DNA of 64,000 bases. It comes from Synechococcus sp. AG-670-B23 (GTDB taxonomy: Bacteria; Cyanobacteriota; Cyanobacteriia; PCC-6307; Cyanobiaceae). Below are positions 11,562 through 20,283 of the stretch, in pieces. The notes beneath the pieces are model-generated. The model ran no database searches. It was not told where the DNA came from and worked only from the letters and a program-made list of their open reading frames with translations. Position 1 is the stretch's first letter; each line of letters opens with the position of its first letter. The translations under genes were made by a program, and so were the position numbers. The stretch spans positions 1-64,000 of the forward strand of contig QCSL01000006.1 in NCBI GenBank assembly GCA_003209165.1. Reading direction: 5' to 3'.

Positions 11562-12439
11562 CTGCGTTGGCCTGATGGATCAGGCAGGGGTAGCTTCCGC
11601 CCATATAACCACCAAAGCCCGATTGCGCCGAGTGCCGCCAAGGTGCAACTCATTAGTTGGGCAATGCGGATTCCTCCTTCGCATGCCGGGGGAAGCGATC
11701 CGATGCAGAGAGGATCAATGCGCAGACCTTCGATCCAAACGCGGCCCAGGCTGTAACCCACCAAGTAGAAGCAGCTCATGGCGCCCCCCGATGGGAGCAT
11801 CCCCGGGGCTTTCAGTCCGCGGTGGAAGAGCAGGAGCAGCAGCCCGAAAAGGAGCAGGTTCCAAATCGATTCATAAAGGAACGTCGGGTGGAAAAACTCC
11901 GACGTGCTGTAGATCACCGGGCGGCTCTGCGCCGGTATGAACAGCTTCCAAGGCAGATCTGTTGGAACACCAAAGGCTTCCGAATTGAAGAAGTTGCCCC
12001 AGCGACCAATTGCCTGCCCCAAGGCCACGGAGGGCACCAACACGTCCAGCACATCCCAGAAGGGTTGCCGACGCCAGCGACAGAACAGGATCAACGTGAG
12101 TGTCCCTGCGAGCAAGGCACCGTGGATGGCAATCCCTCCCTCCCAGATGGCCAGTGCCTTGAGCGGGTTGGTGGCGTAGTTATGCCACTCGAAGGCCACG
12201 TAATAGATGCGTGCTCCCATGACAGCAAACAGCACCAGCACTGGCAGCAGATCGCTGATCAGGCCGTTTTCCAGCTGTCGCAGTTTGGCGAGGCGACTGG
12301 AGAGGTTCAGACCGATCAGCACGGCTGTGGCGATCAGCAGTCCATACCAACGAAGAGGGAGAAACCAGTTTTCGGTATGAGGCAAAAATTCCCCTGGCGA
12401 CTGGAAAGTCGCCAGGGGAAACAGGGCTTCAACAGCCAT
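11558..12439 (-). CDS. lgt: Prolipoprotein diacylglyceryl transferase Lgt
   Basis: A 293-residue polytopic enzyme that transfers diacylglycerol from phosphatidylglycerol to the lipobox cysteine of prolipoproteins in the plasma membrane. Family marks are LRWYGLLIA near residue 28, the catalytic signature [13 protein letters not shown], and a C-terminal [12 protein letters not shown] segment. It begins 5 bases after petA ends on the same strand. Residues 7-17 are encoded by a perfect hairpin with a T-run, which looks like an intrinsic terminator for the upstream petCA transcript (see separate entry). Coupled by a 4-base overlap to cobM. Confidence 0.94.
   Translation of the reverse strand: MAVEALFPLATFQSPGEFLPHTENWFLPLRWYGLLIATAVLIGLNLSSRLAKLRQLENGLISDLLPVLVLFAVMGARIYYVAFEWHNYATNPLKALAIWEGGIAIHGALLAGTLTLILFCRWRRQPFWDVLDVLVPSVALGQAIGRWGNFFNSEAFGVPTDLPWKLFIPAQSRPVIYSTSEFFHPTFLYESIWNLLLFGLLLLLFHRGLKAPGMLPSGGAMSCFYLVGYSLGRVWIEGLRIDPLCIGSLPPACEGGIRIAQLMSCTLAALGAIGLWWLYGRKLPLPDPSGQRS
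12384..12420 (-). terminator. Intrinsic-terminator hairpin inside the 5' coding end of lgt
   Basis: A 14-bp perfect stem (12389-12402 with 12407-12420, arm CCCCTGGCGACT plus flanking TT/AA) closes a 4-nt loop. On the minus strand it is followed directly by a T5 run (12384-12388). It lies about 40 bases after the petA stop, where a terminator for petCA is expected, but it also encodes residues 7-17 of Lgt. Confidence 0.75.
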
Positions 12440-12444
12440 ATCAA

Positions 12445-13380
12445 TCAGAAGTTGCCTTCAGCAGCCTGAACTTTTTCGATCTGCCTCTTCTTCAGCACCA
12501 ACATGATCTGAGCCAGAGCAACAGCCGCAAAGAAGGCGAGAAGTCCGTAGATCCGAACAGGGTTCTGCAGAACGATTTCTGCATCCACCTGGCCAAAGCC
12601 GCCCACATTGGGGTCGTTGGTCAGGGCAGCACCAGCTTCGATGCTGTCACCAACGCCGACCAGAACTTCAGGGCCGACCGGAATGGTCTCGTTCACGCTG
12701 TTCCCATCAGCGGACGTGATGCTGACCACGCTGGCGCCGTTATCACCGGGCTCGATGGAGGCGATTGTGCCGCTGGCTGGAGCTGTGTAGACGGTGTTGT
12801 TGCTCTTCTCACCGGTGGGGTACACCTGGCCGCGGCCGCGGTTGCCACCCACGTGGATCTGGTATTTGCCGAAGTGGATATTGCTGTCGGTGGCTGGATC
12901 TGGGGAGAGCACAGGGAAGACAACTTCCTGGTGCTGGTCTCCGGGGATCGGCCCCACCAGCAGGATGTTTGGCTGGTCGTCGCTGTACTGGGTGAAGTAG
13001 ACCCCTTCCGTCTCTTCCTTGATCTCATCGGTCCAGCGGTCCTGAGGGGCCAGGGTGAAGCCATCGGGAAGCATCACAACAGCACCCACTTGGAGGCCCA
13101 CGTCGCTGCCGTCTGCTCCGATCTCTTGAAGACCCTCCTCATAGGGAATTTTGACACTGGCAGTGAAGACACTGTCGGGCAGTACCGATTGGGGGACTTC
13201 AGCTTGGGTCAGCTTTTTAGCCAGGTGGCAGTTGGCGCAAACAATCTTGCCGGTGGCTTCACGAGGGCTTTCGTAATTCTGTTGAGCCCAGAACGGATAG
13301 GCCCAGCTGGCAGAGGGGGCCACGAGCAAAGCCAGTCCGATGACCAGCGATCCAAGGAAAAGCGAGAGGTGACGACGCAT
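12445..13380 (-). CDS. petA: Cytochrome f (apocytochrome f, PetA)
   Basis: A 311-residue precursor started at ATG 13380. A signal peptide ends in SASWA, so the mature protein begins YPFWAQ, whose Tyr alpha-amino group is the sixth heme ligand in the family. The heme attachment motif CANCH is at residues 48-52. A large lumenal beta domain follows, then a C-terminal membrane helix (about 280-300) and a short basic stromal tail. It carries electrons from the Rieske centre to plastocyanin or cytochrome c6 in the thylakoid lumen. It follows petC on the same strand. Confidence 0.98.
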   Translation of the reverse strand: MRRHLSLFLGSLVIGLALLVAPSASWAYPFWAQQNYESPREATGKIVCANCHLAKKLTQAEVPQSVLPDSVFTASVKIPYEEGLQEIGADGSDVGLQVGAVVMLPDGFTLAPQDRWTDEIKEETEGVYFTQYSDDQPNILLVGPIPGDQHQEVVFPVLSPDPATDSNIHFGKYQIHVGGNRGRGQVYPTGEKSNNTVYTAPASGTIASIEPGDNGASVVSITSADGNSVNETIPVGPEVLVGVGDSIEAGAALTNDPNVGGFGQVDAEIVLQNPVRIYGLLAFFAAVALAQIMLVLKKRQIEKVQAAEGNF

Positions 13381-13418
13381 GGGACGGTGAGGGGATGCAG
13401 GCGTAGGGGAGGGAAAGA

Positions 13419-13955
13419 TCAGGCCCACCAGGGCTTATCACCAGTTCGGAAGTCGGTCTCAGTCCACTGGCTCACGAACACGTTGTCGTTCTCAACGCTG
13501 ACATTGGCCAGGGCTAGGGAGAGAGGTGCAGGGCCGCGGACCACCTTGCCGGTGGCGTCGTACTGACTGCCATGGCAAGGGCACATGAACTTATTCGCGC
13601 CGCTGTTCCAAGGAACGACACAGCCCAGGTGGGTGCAGATGGCATTGATGCCATAGCTGCCGATGGCGTCTTCGCCTTCAACAATCAAATAGGTGGGATC
13701 ACCTTTGAGACCCTGCACCAGGCTGCGATCGCCCTCGGGGTGGCTCGAGAGCCAGCCACTGGCTGTGATCGGATTGCCAAGCTCATCCTTGGCACTGGTG
13801 CCACCACCGCTGCCAGCGGCTTTGGGGGGGATGAAGTAATTCGCCACTGGGTAGAGGGCTCCCAGTGCCACACCAGTGACGGAGCCGAACGTCAGAAGAT
13901 TCATGAACTGACGACGACCCATTCCGGGCACATCGCTCGAGGAGAGTTGGGTCAT
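13419..13955 (-). CDS. petC: Cytochrome b6f Rieske iron-sulfur subunit PetC
   Basis: A 178-residue protein with an N-terminal twin-arginine-like segment ([10 protein letters not shown], residues 12-21) that also forms the membrane anchor, followed by a flexible Gly-rich hinge and the Rieske domain. The 2Fe-2S ligand motifs CTHLGC (107-112) and CPCHGS (125-130) are intact. It oxidises plastoquinol in the b6f complex. Overlaps or closely precedes petA (38 bases), the standard cyanobacterial petCA operon. tatC, whose product exports folded Rieske protein, lies 450 bases upstream. Confidence 0.98.
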   Translation of the reverse strand: MTQLSSSDVPGMGRRQFMNLLTFGSVTGVALGALYPVANYFIPPKAAGSGGGTSAKDELGNPITASGWLSSHPEGDRSLVQGLKGDPTYLIVEGEDAIGSYGINAICTHLGCVVPWNSGANKFMCPCHGSQYDATGKVVRGPAPLSLALANVSVENDNVFVSQWTETDFRTGDKPWWA

Positions 13956-14059
13956 GGCGGACGTTCATCCAGCTCGGATTGCCATCCATTATGGATGCTT
14001 AGGTGCCTGTCAAGCTTTGCAACGACTGGTGTCTTCCTGTTCCTGCTGCTTAAGCTTCT

Positions 14060-14419
14060 GTGCTTGAAATTGCCAATGCCGCGCCTGAGCCGCCGCTCAG
14101 CGTTGACGAGGTAATCGGCTGCCTACGCCAGCGCTGGCGGGCGACTTACGACCTTCAGCTGGTGGTTAGACGCCGTCGTTTGTACCTCCAGGTGATGTGG
14201 GCCTATCTCGAACAACAGTCGTTTCCGATGGACCTTGAGGGTTATCGGCAGCATCTCGCTGAGGTGCTGGATGTTGTGAATCGTCTTGGTTTGGCGGCTG
14301 AGGTGCGCCAATGGCTCGGTTGCACCCGTGACAAGCCGCGTCTGGGCAAGGCGTTGAGTTTTCCGCTGGAGGCGACGGGGCCGGAGGCTGAAACGCTGAT
14401 TAAGGAGTTTCTGGTCTGA
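14060..14419 (+). CDS. Conserved hypothetical protein (DUF3067-like)
   Basis: A 119-residue soluble protein with a GTG start. It is rich in Trp, Arg and aliphatic residues (VDEVIGCLRQRWRATYDL, then VMWAYLEQQSFP) and matches my memory of DUF3067, a cyanobacterial and plastid family of unknown function often found close to petC and tatC. No catalytic motif is visible. It is divergent from petC and converges on tatC with a 20-base overlap. Confidence 0.75.
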   Translation: MLEIANAAPEPPLSVDEVIGCLRQRWRATYDLQLVVRRRRLYLQVMWAYLEQQSFPMDLEGYRQHLAEVLDVVNRLGLAAEVRQWLGCTRDKPRLGKALSFPLEATGPEAETLIKEFLV

Positions 14420-15233
14420 AGAATTCGGTCAGGGCCACGAGGCCGACGCCAATCAAAAACAGTGCCGTGATGGCTCCAGCCAGCAGCAACATCGTGATCG
14501 GATCGGTGGATGGCGTGAGCACAGCTCCAGCCAGGGCTGAACCCAGCACAACCCAGCGCCAGGCCCCAATCATGGGCCGCCAGCGCACCAGCCCCAGGGC
14601 CCCAAGGAGCAGTTGCAGCACCGGCAGCTGAAACGCCAGCCCGGTGGCCAGCATCAGCAGCAGAACAAAATCCAGATAGCGCTCGATTGACCAAAGCGGT
14701 TCAACTACGTCGGCGCCGTAGCTCACGAGAAATCTCAGGGCGGCCGGCACAAGGGCCCACCAGGCGAAAGCCAAACCAGCCATGAATAGAACAGCTGATC
14801 CGGCGACGGCAGGTGCGATAAGGCGTCGTTCGCGGATCGTCAGGCCCGGCAGTACGAAAGCTAGGGTCTGATAAATCACATAGGGCAGGGCCAGGGTGAG
14901 GCCGGCATACCCGGCCACCTTGAGCGAGACGAATAAAAATTCGCCAGGTGCGAGCTGGAGGAAATGTATGCCCCTGGCTGGCGCTTCCAGCAGCCGCACC
15001 AGCGGCTTGACGCCCAGCAGGCAGGCCAGTGCCGCAATCACCACAGCCAACAAGCTGCGCAGAACCCGCTGCCGCAGTTCCTCCAGGTGATCCACAAGTG
15101 GCATCTCCACCTCATTGGGCAGATCGGCATCTCCAGGCACCCTCCCAATGCGAATGGGTGGTGGTGGTTGTAAAGCTGGGGGGCCGTCGGGGCGCTCAGA
15201 CACGGATGCGGGTCGGGGGGCGCAACAGGTCAA
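14400..15233 (-). CDS. tatC: Twin-arginine translocase subunit TatC
   Basis: A 277-residue protein with six predicted membrane helices. The hallmark NEVEMPLVDHLEELRQRVLRS (about residues 40-60) precedes the first helix, and the conserved cytoplasmic Phe/Pro-rich loops follow. It forms the signal-peptide receptor of the Tat pathway. The start is uncertain: a TTG at 15233 overlaps the upstream stop by 4 bases (TTGA), and a GTG at 15203 is an alternative; the NEVEM segment is conserved in cyanobacteria, so a start at the later ATG (15104) is unlikely. No tatA is nearby. Confidence 0.92.
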   Translation of the reverse strand: MTCCAPRPASVSERPDGPPALQPPPPIRIGRVPGDADLPNEVEMPLVDHLEELRQRVLRSLLAVVIAALACLLGVKPLVRLLEAPARGIHFLQLAPGEFLFVSLKVAGYAGLTLALPYVIYQTLAFVLPGLTIRERRLIAPAVAGSAVLFMAGLAFAWWALVPAALRFLVSYGADVVEPLWSIERYLDFVLLLMLATGLAFQLPVLQLLLGALGLVRWRPMIGAWRWVVLGSALAGAVLTPSTDPITMLLLAGAITALFLIGVGLVALTEFFRPETP

Positions 15234-16909
15234 CCCAAATTTGGGTTCAGGTTAGGGGCAAGCAGACATTCTTTCGCGCGCTGTGGATCCCCCCAGCGGA
15301 TTTCAGCTTGGCCATGGCGCACGGTGCCAAGGCCGGCACCGGGAATCCGCTGCAGCTGATCGGTGGGCACCATGACCACCGCCACACGCGTGTTGCCACG
15401 AGCGCGACTGAAATAGGCCGCCAGATCCGTTGCCATCGCCAGGTCGGATTCCTCCGCCAGCCCGTTGGAGCTCTTCAACACCACATGACTCCCCGGACAT
15501 TCCTGGGCGTGGAACCAGAGGTCACCACTGCGGGCCTGGCGCAGCGAGATCCAGTCGTTCTGGCGGTGGTTCCGCCCCACCTGTACCTTGAGCCCTCCCG
15601 GCGTGCTCAGATCCAGCGGATTGGGCTGATCCCGTTGACGTTGCTGTCGCGTGTTTCGACGTCTTCCCTTAGGCTGCAACAGCTCATCGAGTTCCTCCCG
15701 CAGATCATTCAGGGCGGTAAGTCGTGCTGAGCAGTCTTGCCAGGTCGCGCTGAGTTGATCCTCGATGAATGCTTCACTCTCGCTAATCAGCTCAAGACGT
15801 CGCTGATGGTGCTCCAGCCGTTGCTCAAGGATCGGGCGTGATCGTCTTAGTTTCTTGGCACGGCGATAGAGCGATTGGGCTTCATCGACCTGGTCGCGGC
15901 TTGGGTTGCCCAGGCATAAGAGAGCGTCCGCCTGGCGTTGAAGGGCCCCGTGCCCTTCGGTGGCGTTCAAGCGAAGGCGTTGGTCCTCGTGGGCGGCCTG
16001 TTCTTTTTTATGCCAACGCTCCAAATGTTGACGCAAGTCATGGTTTACCCGTGCCATGGCCCTTTGCTCCAGGCACTGCTGGTGAAGGGAACCCAGCGTG
16101 AACGCCAGAGCGGGTTGTGGATGGACTTCACCATGAGGAGATCCCCAGACCCTGTATCGCCCGTCGTTCTCCACCACGAGGGTGAACTGTTCGTTTTCGA
16201 GCTGATCCAACCAGAGAGACCAGCGCTTATAGAGATGGCTCCACTGGCAGGCATCCAGATTGTCCACCGGGGTGTTCAAGTGGTCGCCGGCGAGCTGTGC
16301 CGCCAGGGCTGGACTGATCCCTTGATAGGTCTGCTGAAAGGCCTTGCGCAGGGGGATCGGGACGAGAGAGAGCCGCTCCTTCCAGCGTTCAAAGCCCTCC
16401 GTTTGATCCGGTGCCAACCCCTTAAGTGTCGGGGGTTGGCTGTAGGAATCGCCGGTTGAGAGAGGGCGCACGCGGGACTGATGGTCCCTGACCTGACGAC
16501 CCAGGGCAATGATGCGGCGTTGCTCATCGAGGAGCAGCAGGTTGCTGTGCCGTCCCATCAGCTCCAGCACGAGCACCCGCTGGATCGGTTCCCCAGGGCG
16601 TTTGGCAAACCTGAATTCCACCACACGTTCAAAGCCGATCTGGTGAAGCTCCACAAGAGCCAGCTGGCGGAGGCTGTGTTGCAGCTGTTGCGCGAAGGTG
16701 CTGCCGCTGCCGCTGCGCGGGGGAGGGTTGACTTCAACTAACCGTGGAGCCTCGGCTTGCCAGCTCAGTTCCAGCCACACCATCCCCTTGAGGCTGCGGT
16801 ATCCAAGCTGAATAGTAGTTGGGTCGGGTTGTTGGGCCTTTTCGAAGCGGCTGGGCACCAGCCTTGGACGCAGATCCCAGAGCACCGCGCGAAGCGTGGT
16901 GAGATCCAT
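15230..16909 (-). CDS. NFACT-family ribosome quality control protein (RqcH/Rqc2-like)
   Basis: A 559-residue protein started at ATG 16909 (MDLTTLRAVL...), the canonical position for NFACT-N. Two HhH-like regions, a long coiled coil (about residues 300-420, many Arg/Gln/Glu heptads) and a C-terminal NFACT-R domain with DLWFHAQECPGSHVVLK are visible. RqcH homologues bind the 50S subunit with peptidyl-tRNA and direct alanine tailing of stalled chains; older annotation calls the family fibronectin-binding proteins. Function is inferred from the domain order. Divergent from gmk. Confidence 0.85.
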   Translation of the reverse strand: MDLTTLRAVLWDLRPRLVPSRFEKAQQPDPTTIQLGYRSLKGMVWLELSWQAEAPRLVEVNPPPRSGSGSTFAQQLQHSLRQLALVELHQIGFERVVEFRFAKRPGEPIQRVLVLELMGRHSNLLLLDEQRRIIALGRQVRDHQSRVRPLSTGDSYSQPPTLKGLAPDQTEGFERWKERLSLVPIPLRKAFQQTYQGISPALAAQLAGDHLNTPVDNLDACQWSHLYKRWSLWLDQLENEQFTLVVENDGRYRVWGSPHGEVHPQPALAFTLGSLHQQCLEQRAMARVNHDLRQHLERWHKKEQAAHEDQRLRLNATEGHGALQRQADALLCLGNPSRDQVDEAQSLYRRAKKLRRSRPILEQRLEHHQRRLELISESEAFIEDQLSATWQDCSARLTALNDLREELDELLQPKGRRRNTRQQRQRDQPNPLDLSTPGGLKVQVGRNHRQNDWISLRQARSGDLWFHAQECPGSHVVLKSSNGLAEESDLAMATDLAAYFSRARGNTRVAVVMVPTDQLQRIPGAGLGTVRHGQAEIRWGDPQRAKECLLAPNLNPNLG

Positions 16910-16995
16910 TGGCTGCAGGCTTGTGGAGGCGATCACCTGGAGCACCGGGCGGGGCATAGGGGCTTCCTACTCTGCTGACCCACGCAGACGCCGCG

Positions 16996-17568
16996 ATGTC
17001 CACCAGTGGAAAACTCACCTTGATCACTGGCCCAAGCGGTGTCGGTAAGGGAACGTTGGTGAACAAGCTGCTGAAGCGCCATCCCAAGATCTGGCTATCG
17101 GTGTCGGCCACCACCCGTTCTCCGCGCCAGGGGGAGCAAGAGGGCATTCAATATTTTTTTCACTCCCGTGATCGTTTTGATGCCCTTGTGGCAAGTGGTG
17201 GATTGTTGGAGTGGGCGGAATTCGCGGGGAATTGCTACGGCACGCCTCGTAAGCCCGTCGAAGAGCGCTTGGCGGAAGGGCGACCTGTGCTCCTCGAGAT
17301 TGAGTTAGAAGGTGCTCGTCAAGTGCGCCGCAGTTTTCCTGAAGGGTTTCAGATTTTTCTGGCCCCGCCCAGTTTTGAGGAATTGGAGCGCCGGATTCGT
17401 GGCCGTGGAACAGATTCTGAGGAAGCCATACAACGTCGTCTTTTGCGAGCACAGGATGAACTCAAGGCCCAGGCCGAATTTGATGCTGTCGTTGTCAACG
17501 ACAACCTTGATTCTGCACTGCAACAGTTTGAGCGCTACATGGGCATAATTTCTAGGGACTTTAATTGA
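16996..17568 (+). CDS. gmk: Guanylate kinase
   Basis: A 190-residue enzyme phosphorylating GMP to GDP with ATP. The P-loop GPSGVGKGT (residues 13-21), the GMP-binding [11 protein letters not shown] and the lid segment are all present, and the length fits. In marine picocyanobacteria gmk is commonly followed by psaJ-psaF-tsaD; here a putative carbonic anhydrase gene on the opposite strand separates them. Confidence 0.97.
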   Translation: MSTSGKLTLITGPSGVGKGTLVNKLLKRHPKIWLSVSATTRSPRQGEQEGIQYFFHSRDRFDALVASGGLLEWAEFAGNCYGTPRKPVEERLAEGRPVLLEIELEGARQVRRSFPEGFQIFLAPPSFEELERRIRGRGTDSEEAIQRRLLRAQDELKAQAEFDAVVVNDNLDSALQQFERYMGIISRDFN

Positions 17569-17577
17569 GAGGGTGAC

Positions 17578-18174
17578 TCAGCGTGCATCAACCGGTGCAG
17601 ATGAGTGATGAAGAACAATGCGCAGTTTGCCGGGTGTTGGCTGCCAAAAAGTCCAGGTTTTCTCGACCATGCCCCTATACCCAGAGGAGTCTGTCATCGT
17701 GACTGTGCCCATGGAGTTGGCCGTATTTCCAAGCAACTGAATCGTGTCATTTGCAATAGTGCACATCTGCCAATGTCTGTAGGTCGCGAAACCTTGTTTG
17801 GGCCCAAACTGCCTTATGTCTGGATCAGTCCCGACAAAATAGGCCAAAGCTCCTTCGCGGCTCGGTCGGAAGGTTGATTCTCCTACGGCATAGGTTGGCT
17901 TGAATGCCACAGGGCCGTATTGGTAGCCATAGGCAGCGTCAATAATGGCTGATGCTTCGGCCTTTGCTGCCTCGTATCCACCCTGTTGGTATGCAGCGCT
18001 GATTGTTATAAGTGCATTGCACCAGCCCCTTTGAGCTGCTTTGACTTCTTCAATAGTGATCTGGGTGTCAAACAACTGAACCCCTGCATTGGCTGCAGGG
18101 GATTGAGCGGCTGTACTGCCAAGAACAACGGCAGAGATGGTGCTACAAGCTCCAATCCACGAAGAGAACTTCAT
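17578..18174 (-). CDS. Putative exported iota-class carbonic anhydrase (COG4337-like)
   Basis: A 198-residue protein started at ATG 18174. An N-terminal signal peptide ends at an Ala-x-Ala site (AANA-GV, about residues 28-30), so the product is probably periplasmic. The mature part shows the ordered motifs I associate with the COG4337/iota-carbonic-anhydrase family: an opening Val-x-Ala-Ala-Gln-x2-Trp helix, AAYGYQYGPVAFKPT, FRPSREGALAYFVG, GFATYRHW, and a terminal LRIVLHHSSAPV. The HHSS motif near the C-terminus forms part of the active site in that family. It would interconvert CO2 and bicarbonate outside the plasma membrane. It sits between gmk and psaJ and breaks a usually tight cluster. 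Called from memory of motifs, without a search. Confidence 0.7.
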   Translation of the reverse strand: MKFSSWIGACSTISAVVLGSTAAQSPAANAGVQLFDTQITIEEVKAAQRGWCNALITISAAYQQGGYEAAKAEASAIIDAAYGYQYGPVAFKPTYAVGESTFRPSREGALAYFVGTDPDIRQFGPKQGFATYRHWQMCTIANDTIQLLGNTANSMGTVTMTDSSGYRGMVEKTWTFWQPTPGKLRIVLHHSSAPVDAR

Positions 18175-18227
18175 TTTCAATTCACAGCAACTAACAAGAG
18201 ATAGCGATATTCATGTTTGATGGCAAT

Positions 18228-18270
18228 AAAAAAAAAGGGGGTGAACTCATGAGCTCTCCCCCTTTTTTTG
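18228..18270 (-). terminator. Terminator downstream of psaJ
   Basis: An A-run, GGGGGTGAACTC, a short loop, GAGCTCTCCCCC and a T-run form an imperfect hairpin with homopolymer flanks on both sides. On the minus strand it ends the psaF-psaJ transcript 18-60 bases after the psaJ stop. The symmetric A and T runs mean it could work in both directions. Confidence 0.8.
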
Positions 18271-18287
18271 GTGTTGACCTAAAAAGA

Positions 18288-18404
18288 TCACATCGGGTGG
18301 AACAGGAGATCTGGGAAGAAGCGGTTCCACTCGATCAGGATTCCTGCGGTGGCTGTGAACCAGATAGCTGCAACCACTGGAGCTGCGGTCAGAAACTTGT
18401 TCAT
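18288..18404 (-). CDS. psaJ: Photosystem I reaction centre subunit IX (PsaJ)
   Basis: A 38-residue single-helix protein, too short for routine ORF lists. It reads [20 protein letters not shown], then a segment with the conserved Ile-Glu-x-Asn-Arg-Phe-Phe-Pro-Asp ending at Pro-Met. These features identify PsaJ, which binds chlorophyll and stabilises PsaF in the thylakoid membrane. It lies 32 bases after psaF on the same strand, as in other cyanobacteria. Confidence 0.96.
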   Translation of the reverse strand: MNKFLTAAPVVAAIWFTATAGILIEWNRFFPDLLFHPM

Positions 18405-18436
18405 TGTTGATGGAGCAATGGTTGAAGTCGTTTGAA

Positions 18437-18913
18437 TCAGCGCGGTGAAACCGTCACTTTGCTGTCGTCTTCGAGCAGCTTGCCGCTGGTGAATTCACCG
18501 AAAGCAGCGAGAGGCCAGCTGGCGGCTGCCAGAAGGCTCTTGATGGCGATGCTGCGGTCGATGAAGATTTCGTAGTTGGAAGCATTTTTGCCGCGAGTTG
18601 CTTTCAGGTACTCACGACCCGCCCAACCGATGCAGCCTGTGACGTACAGGAACATGATCCCGGGATACACAAAATCACCGGCATGGCTCCAACGGCCATC
18701 GACGATCAGATGGGGCAGGCCATCCTCACCACAGGACGCCTGGCTATACATCTCGAAACGGGCTTTGGCCTGAGGCGTTGTGGCAGCGGCAGCACGCTGC
18801 TGGAAGCGGGCACTTTCTGAGCAGGGTGTGAGGCCAGCCACATCCGCCTTGGCGACGGGGGCGAAGCCGAACACCAGGAGTGCTGAAAGCACGACGGCGA
18901 AGAGACGACGCAT
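18437..18913 (-). CDS. psaF: Photosystem I subunit III (PsaF)
   Basis: A 158-residue precursor started at ATG 18913 ([16 protein letters not shown]...). The signal peptide ends at [11 protein letters not shown], and the mature lumenal domain holds the two family cysteines (TPCSES and [11 protein letters not shown]), followed by a hydrophobic hairpin and membrane helix and a C-terminal amphipathic region. PsaF lies on the lumenal side of PSI near the plastocyanin/cytochrome c6 docking site. Co-transcribed with psaJ; divergent from tsaD. Confidence 0.97.
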   Translation of the reverse strand: MRRLFAVVLSALLVFGFAPVAKADVAGLTPCSESARFQQRAAAATTPQAKARFEMYSQASCGEDGLPHLIVDGRWSHAGDFVYPGIMFLYVTGCIGWAGREYLKATRGKNASNYEIFIDRSIAIKSLLAAASWPLAAFGEFTSGKLLEDDSKVTVSPR

Positions 18914-18990
18914 CGGAACGATTCCTCTGAACGGTGCCCCGAAAGGGCAAAATGTCACAAGTCGGAGATTAGGGGAGGGGCATCGCTTCG

Positions 18991-20064
18991 ATGCATGCAG
19001 TGCTTGCCCTCGAAACAAGTTGTGACGAGTCCGCTGCCGCGGTTCTGCGCCGTCACGCTGATGGTCGGATCGACGTTCTGGCCTCATGTATTTCATCACA
19101 GGTTAAGGAGCATGCCCGTTGGGGCGGTGTAGTCCCCGAAATCGCTTCGCGCCGCCACGTCGAGGCCCTGCCTGGGCTGGTGGAGGCCGTTGTTGGCGAG
19201 GCGGGTCTTGCTTTGGGGCAGCTGGACGCCATTGCAGCCACGATCACTCCAGGTCTGGCCGGGGCTCTGATGGTGGCCTCGGTGACCGGCCGCACCCTGG
19301 CGGCATTGCATCAGCGCCCCTTCCTCGGCATCCATCATCTGGAGGGTCATCTCGCGTCAGTGATGCTTGGAGATGACCCTCCGCGAACTCCCTATTTGGT
19401 GTTGCTTGTGAGTGGGGGGCACACCGAACTGATCATGGTGGCTGACGACGGGGGGATGAAGCGTCTTGGGCGAAGTCATGACGACGCCGTTGGAGAAGCC
19501 TTCGACAAAGTGGCGCGCCTGCTGGGTCTGGGATACCCCGGAGGCCCTGCCATCCAGGCTATCGCCGAAACGGGTGATGCAACGCGCTTCCGTCTGCCTA
19601 AGGGGCGGATTTCGTTGCCGGGCGGTGGGTTTCACCCTTACGACTTTTCCTTCAGCGGTCTGAAGACGGCCATGCTCCGCACCGTGGAAACACTGCGGCA
19701 GACTACCGATCCGCTGCCTCTTGCCGATCTGGCAGCAAGTTTCGAACAAGTGGTGGCCGATGTTCTGGTGCAGCGCAGCCTCCGCTGTGCTGAGGACCAT
19801 GTTGTTCAGCGCTTGGTCGTGGTGGGCGGTGTCGCGGCGAACCGACGCCTGCGCGAATGCATGCTCGAACAGGGGAAGCAGCGGGGAATTGCGGTCTCCA
19901 TCGCTCCATTGGCCTTCTGCACCGACAACGCCGCGATGATCGGAGCTGCGGCCTTGATGCGTCTGGGCCAGGACATGGCTTCGACCTCCCTTGAAGCGGG
20001 AGTTGCAGCCCGCTGGCCCCTTGACCAGGCCAATGCTCTTTACACAACTGACCCACCCTTCTAA
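18991..20064 (+). CDS. tsaD: tRNA N6-adenosine threonylcarbamoyltransferase TsaD
   Basis: A 357-residue ASKHA-fold enzyme that makes t6A37 in ANN-decoding tRNAs with TsaB, TsaC and TsaE. The signature [15 protein letters not shown] at the N-terminus, the metal-binding HHLEGH (about residue 111) and [10 protein letters not shown] are intact. Formerly called gcp. The divergent position next to psaF matches other marine picocyanobacteria. Confidence 0.97.
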   Translation: MHAVLALETSCDESAAAVLRRHADGRIDVLASCISSQVKEHARWGGVVPEIASRRHVEALPGLVEAVVGEAGLALGQLDAIAATITPGLAGALMVASVTGRTLAALHQRPFLGIHHLEGHLASVMLGDDPPRTPYLVLLVSGGHTELIMVADDGGMKRLGRSHDDAVGEAFDKVARLLGLGYPGGPAIQAIAETGDATRFRLPKGRISLPGGGFHPYDFSFSGLKTAMLRTVETLRQTTDPLPLADLAASFEQVVADVLVQRSLRCAEDHVVQRLVVVGGVAANRRLRECMLEQGKQRGIAVSIAPLAFCTDNAAMIGAAALMRLGQDMASTSLEAGVAARWPLDQANALYTTDPPF

Positions 20065-20079
20065 GGGAGCCTTTTAGGC

Positions 20080-20283
20080 TTGGACACGCAGTACGGTATC
20101 TGCGTCGTGGACCAACCGGAAACCAGATCAGATTCTCCAGAGCCCGTGGAGGCAGAAGAGCTGAACGCCTGGAAGCGTGGCTTTACTCCGCAGGCCGAAA
20201 TCTGGAACGGCCGCCTGGCGATGATCGGCCTGTCTGCAGGGATTGCTGTCGTTCTTTTGGTGCGTGTGTTCAGTGGTGGATGA
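20080..20283 (+). CDS. hli: High-light-inducible chlorophyll-binding protein (Hli/Scp)
   Basis: A single-helix stress protein with the LHC motif AEIWNGRLAMIGLSAG (about residues 38-53), whose Glu and Asn/Arg ligate chlorophyll. It protects photosystems and chlorophyll intermediates in the thylakoid. The start is uncertain: TTG 20080 gives 67 residues and has an AGGGAG-like element 11 bases upstream, while GTG 20107 gives 58 residues. It lies 15 bases after tsaD, so the two may share a transcript, and its stop abuts the end of the decayed pilT. Confidence 0.92.
   Translation: MDTQYGICVVDQPETRSDSPEPVEAEELNAWKRGFTPQAEIWNGRLAMIGLSAGIAVVLLVRVFSGG

Noticed and set aside
11657-12469. 270-codon plus-strand frame opposite lgt
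   Set aside because: Antisense to the lgt coding sequence with no family features.
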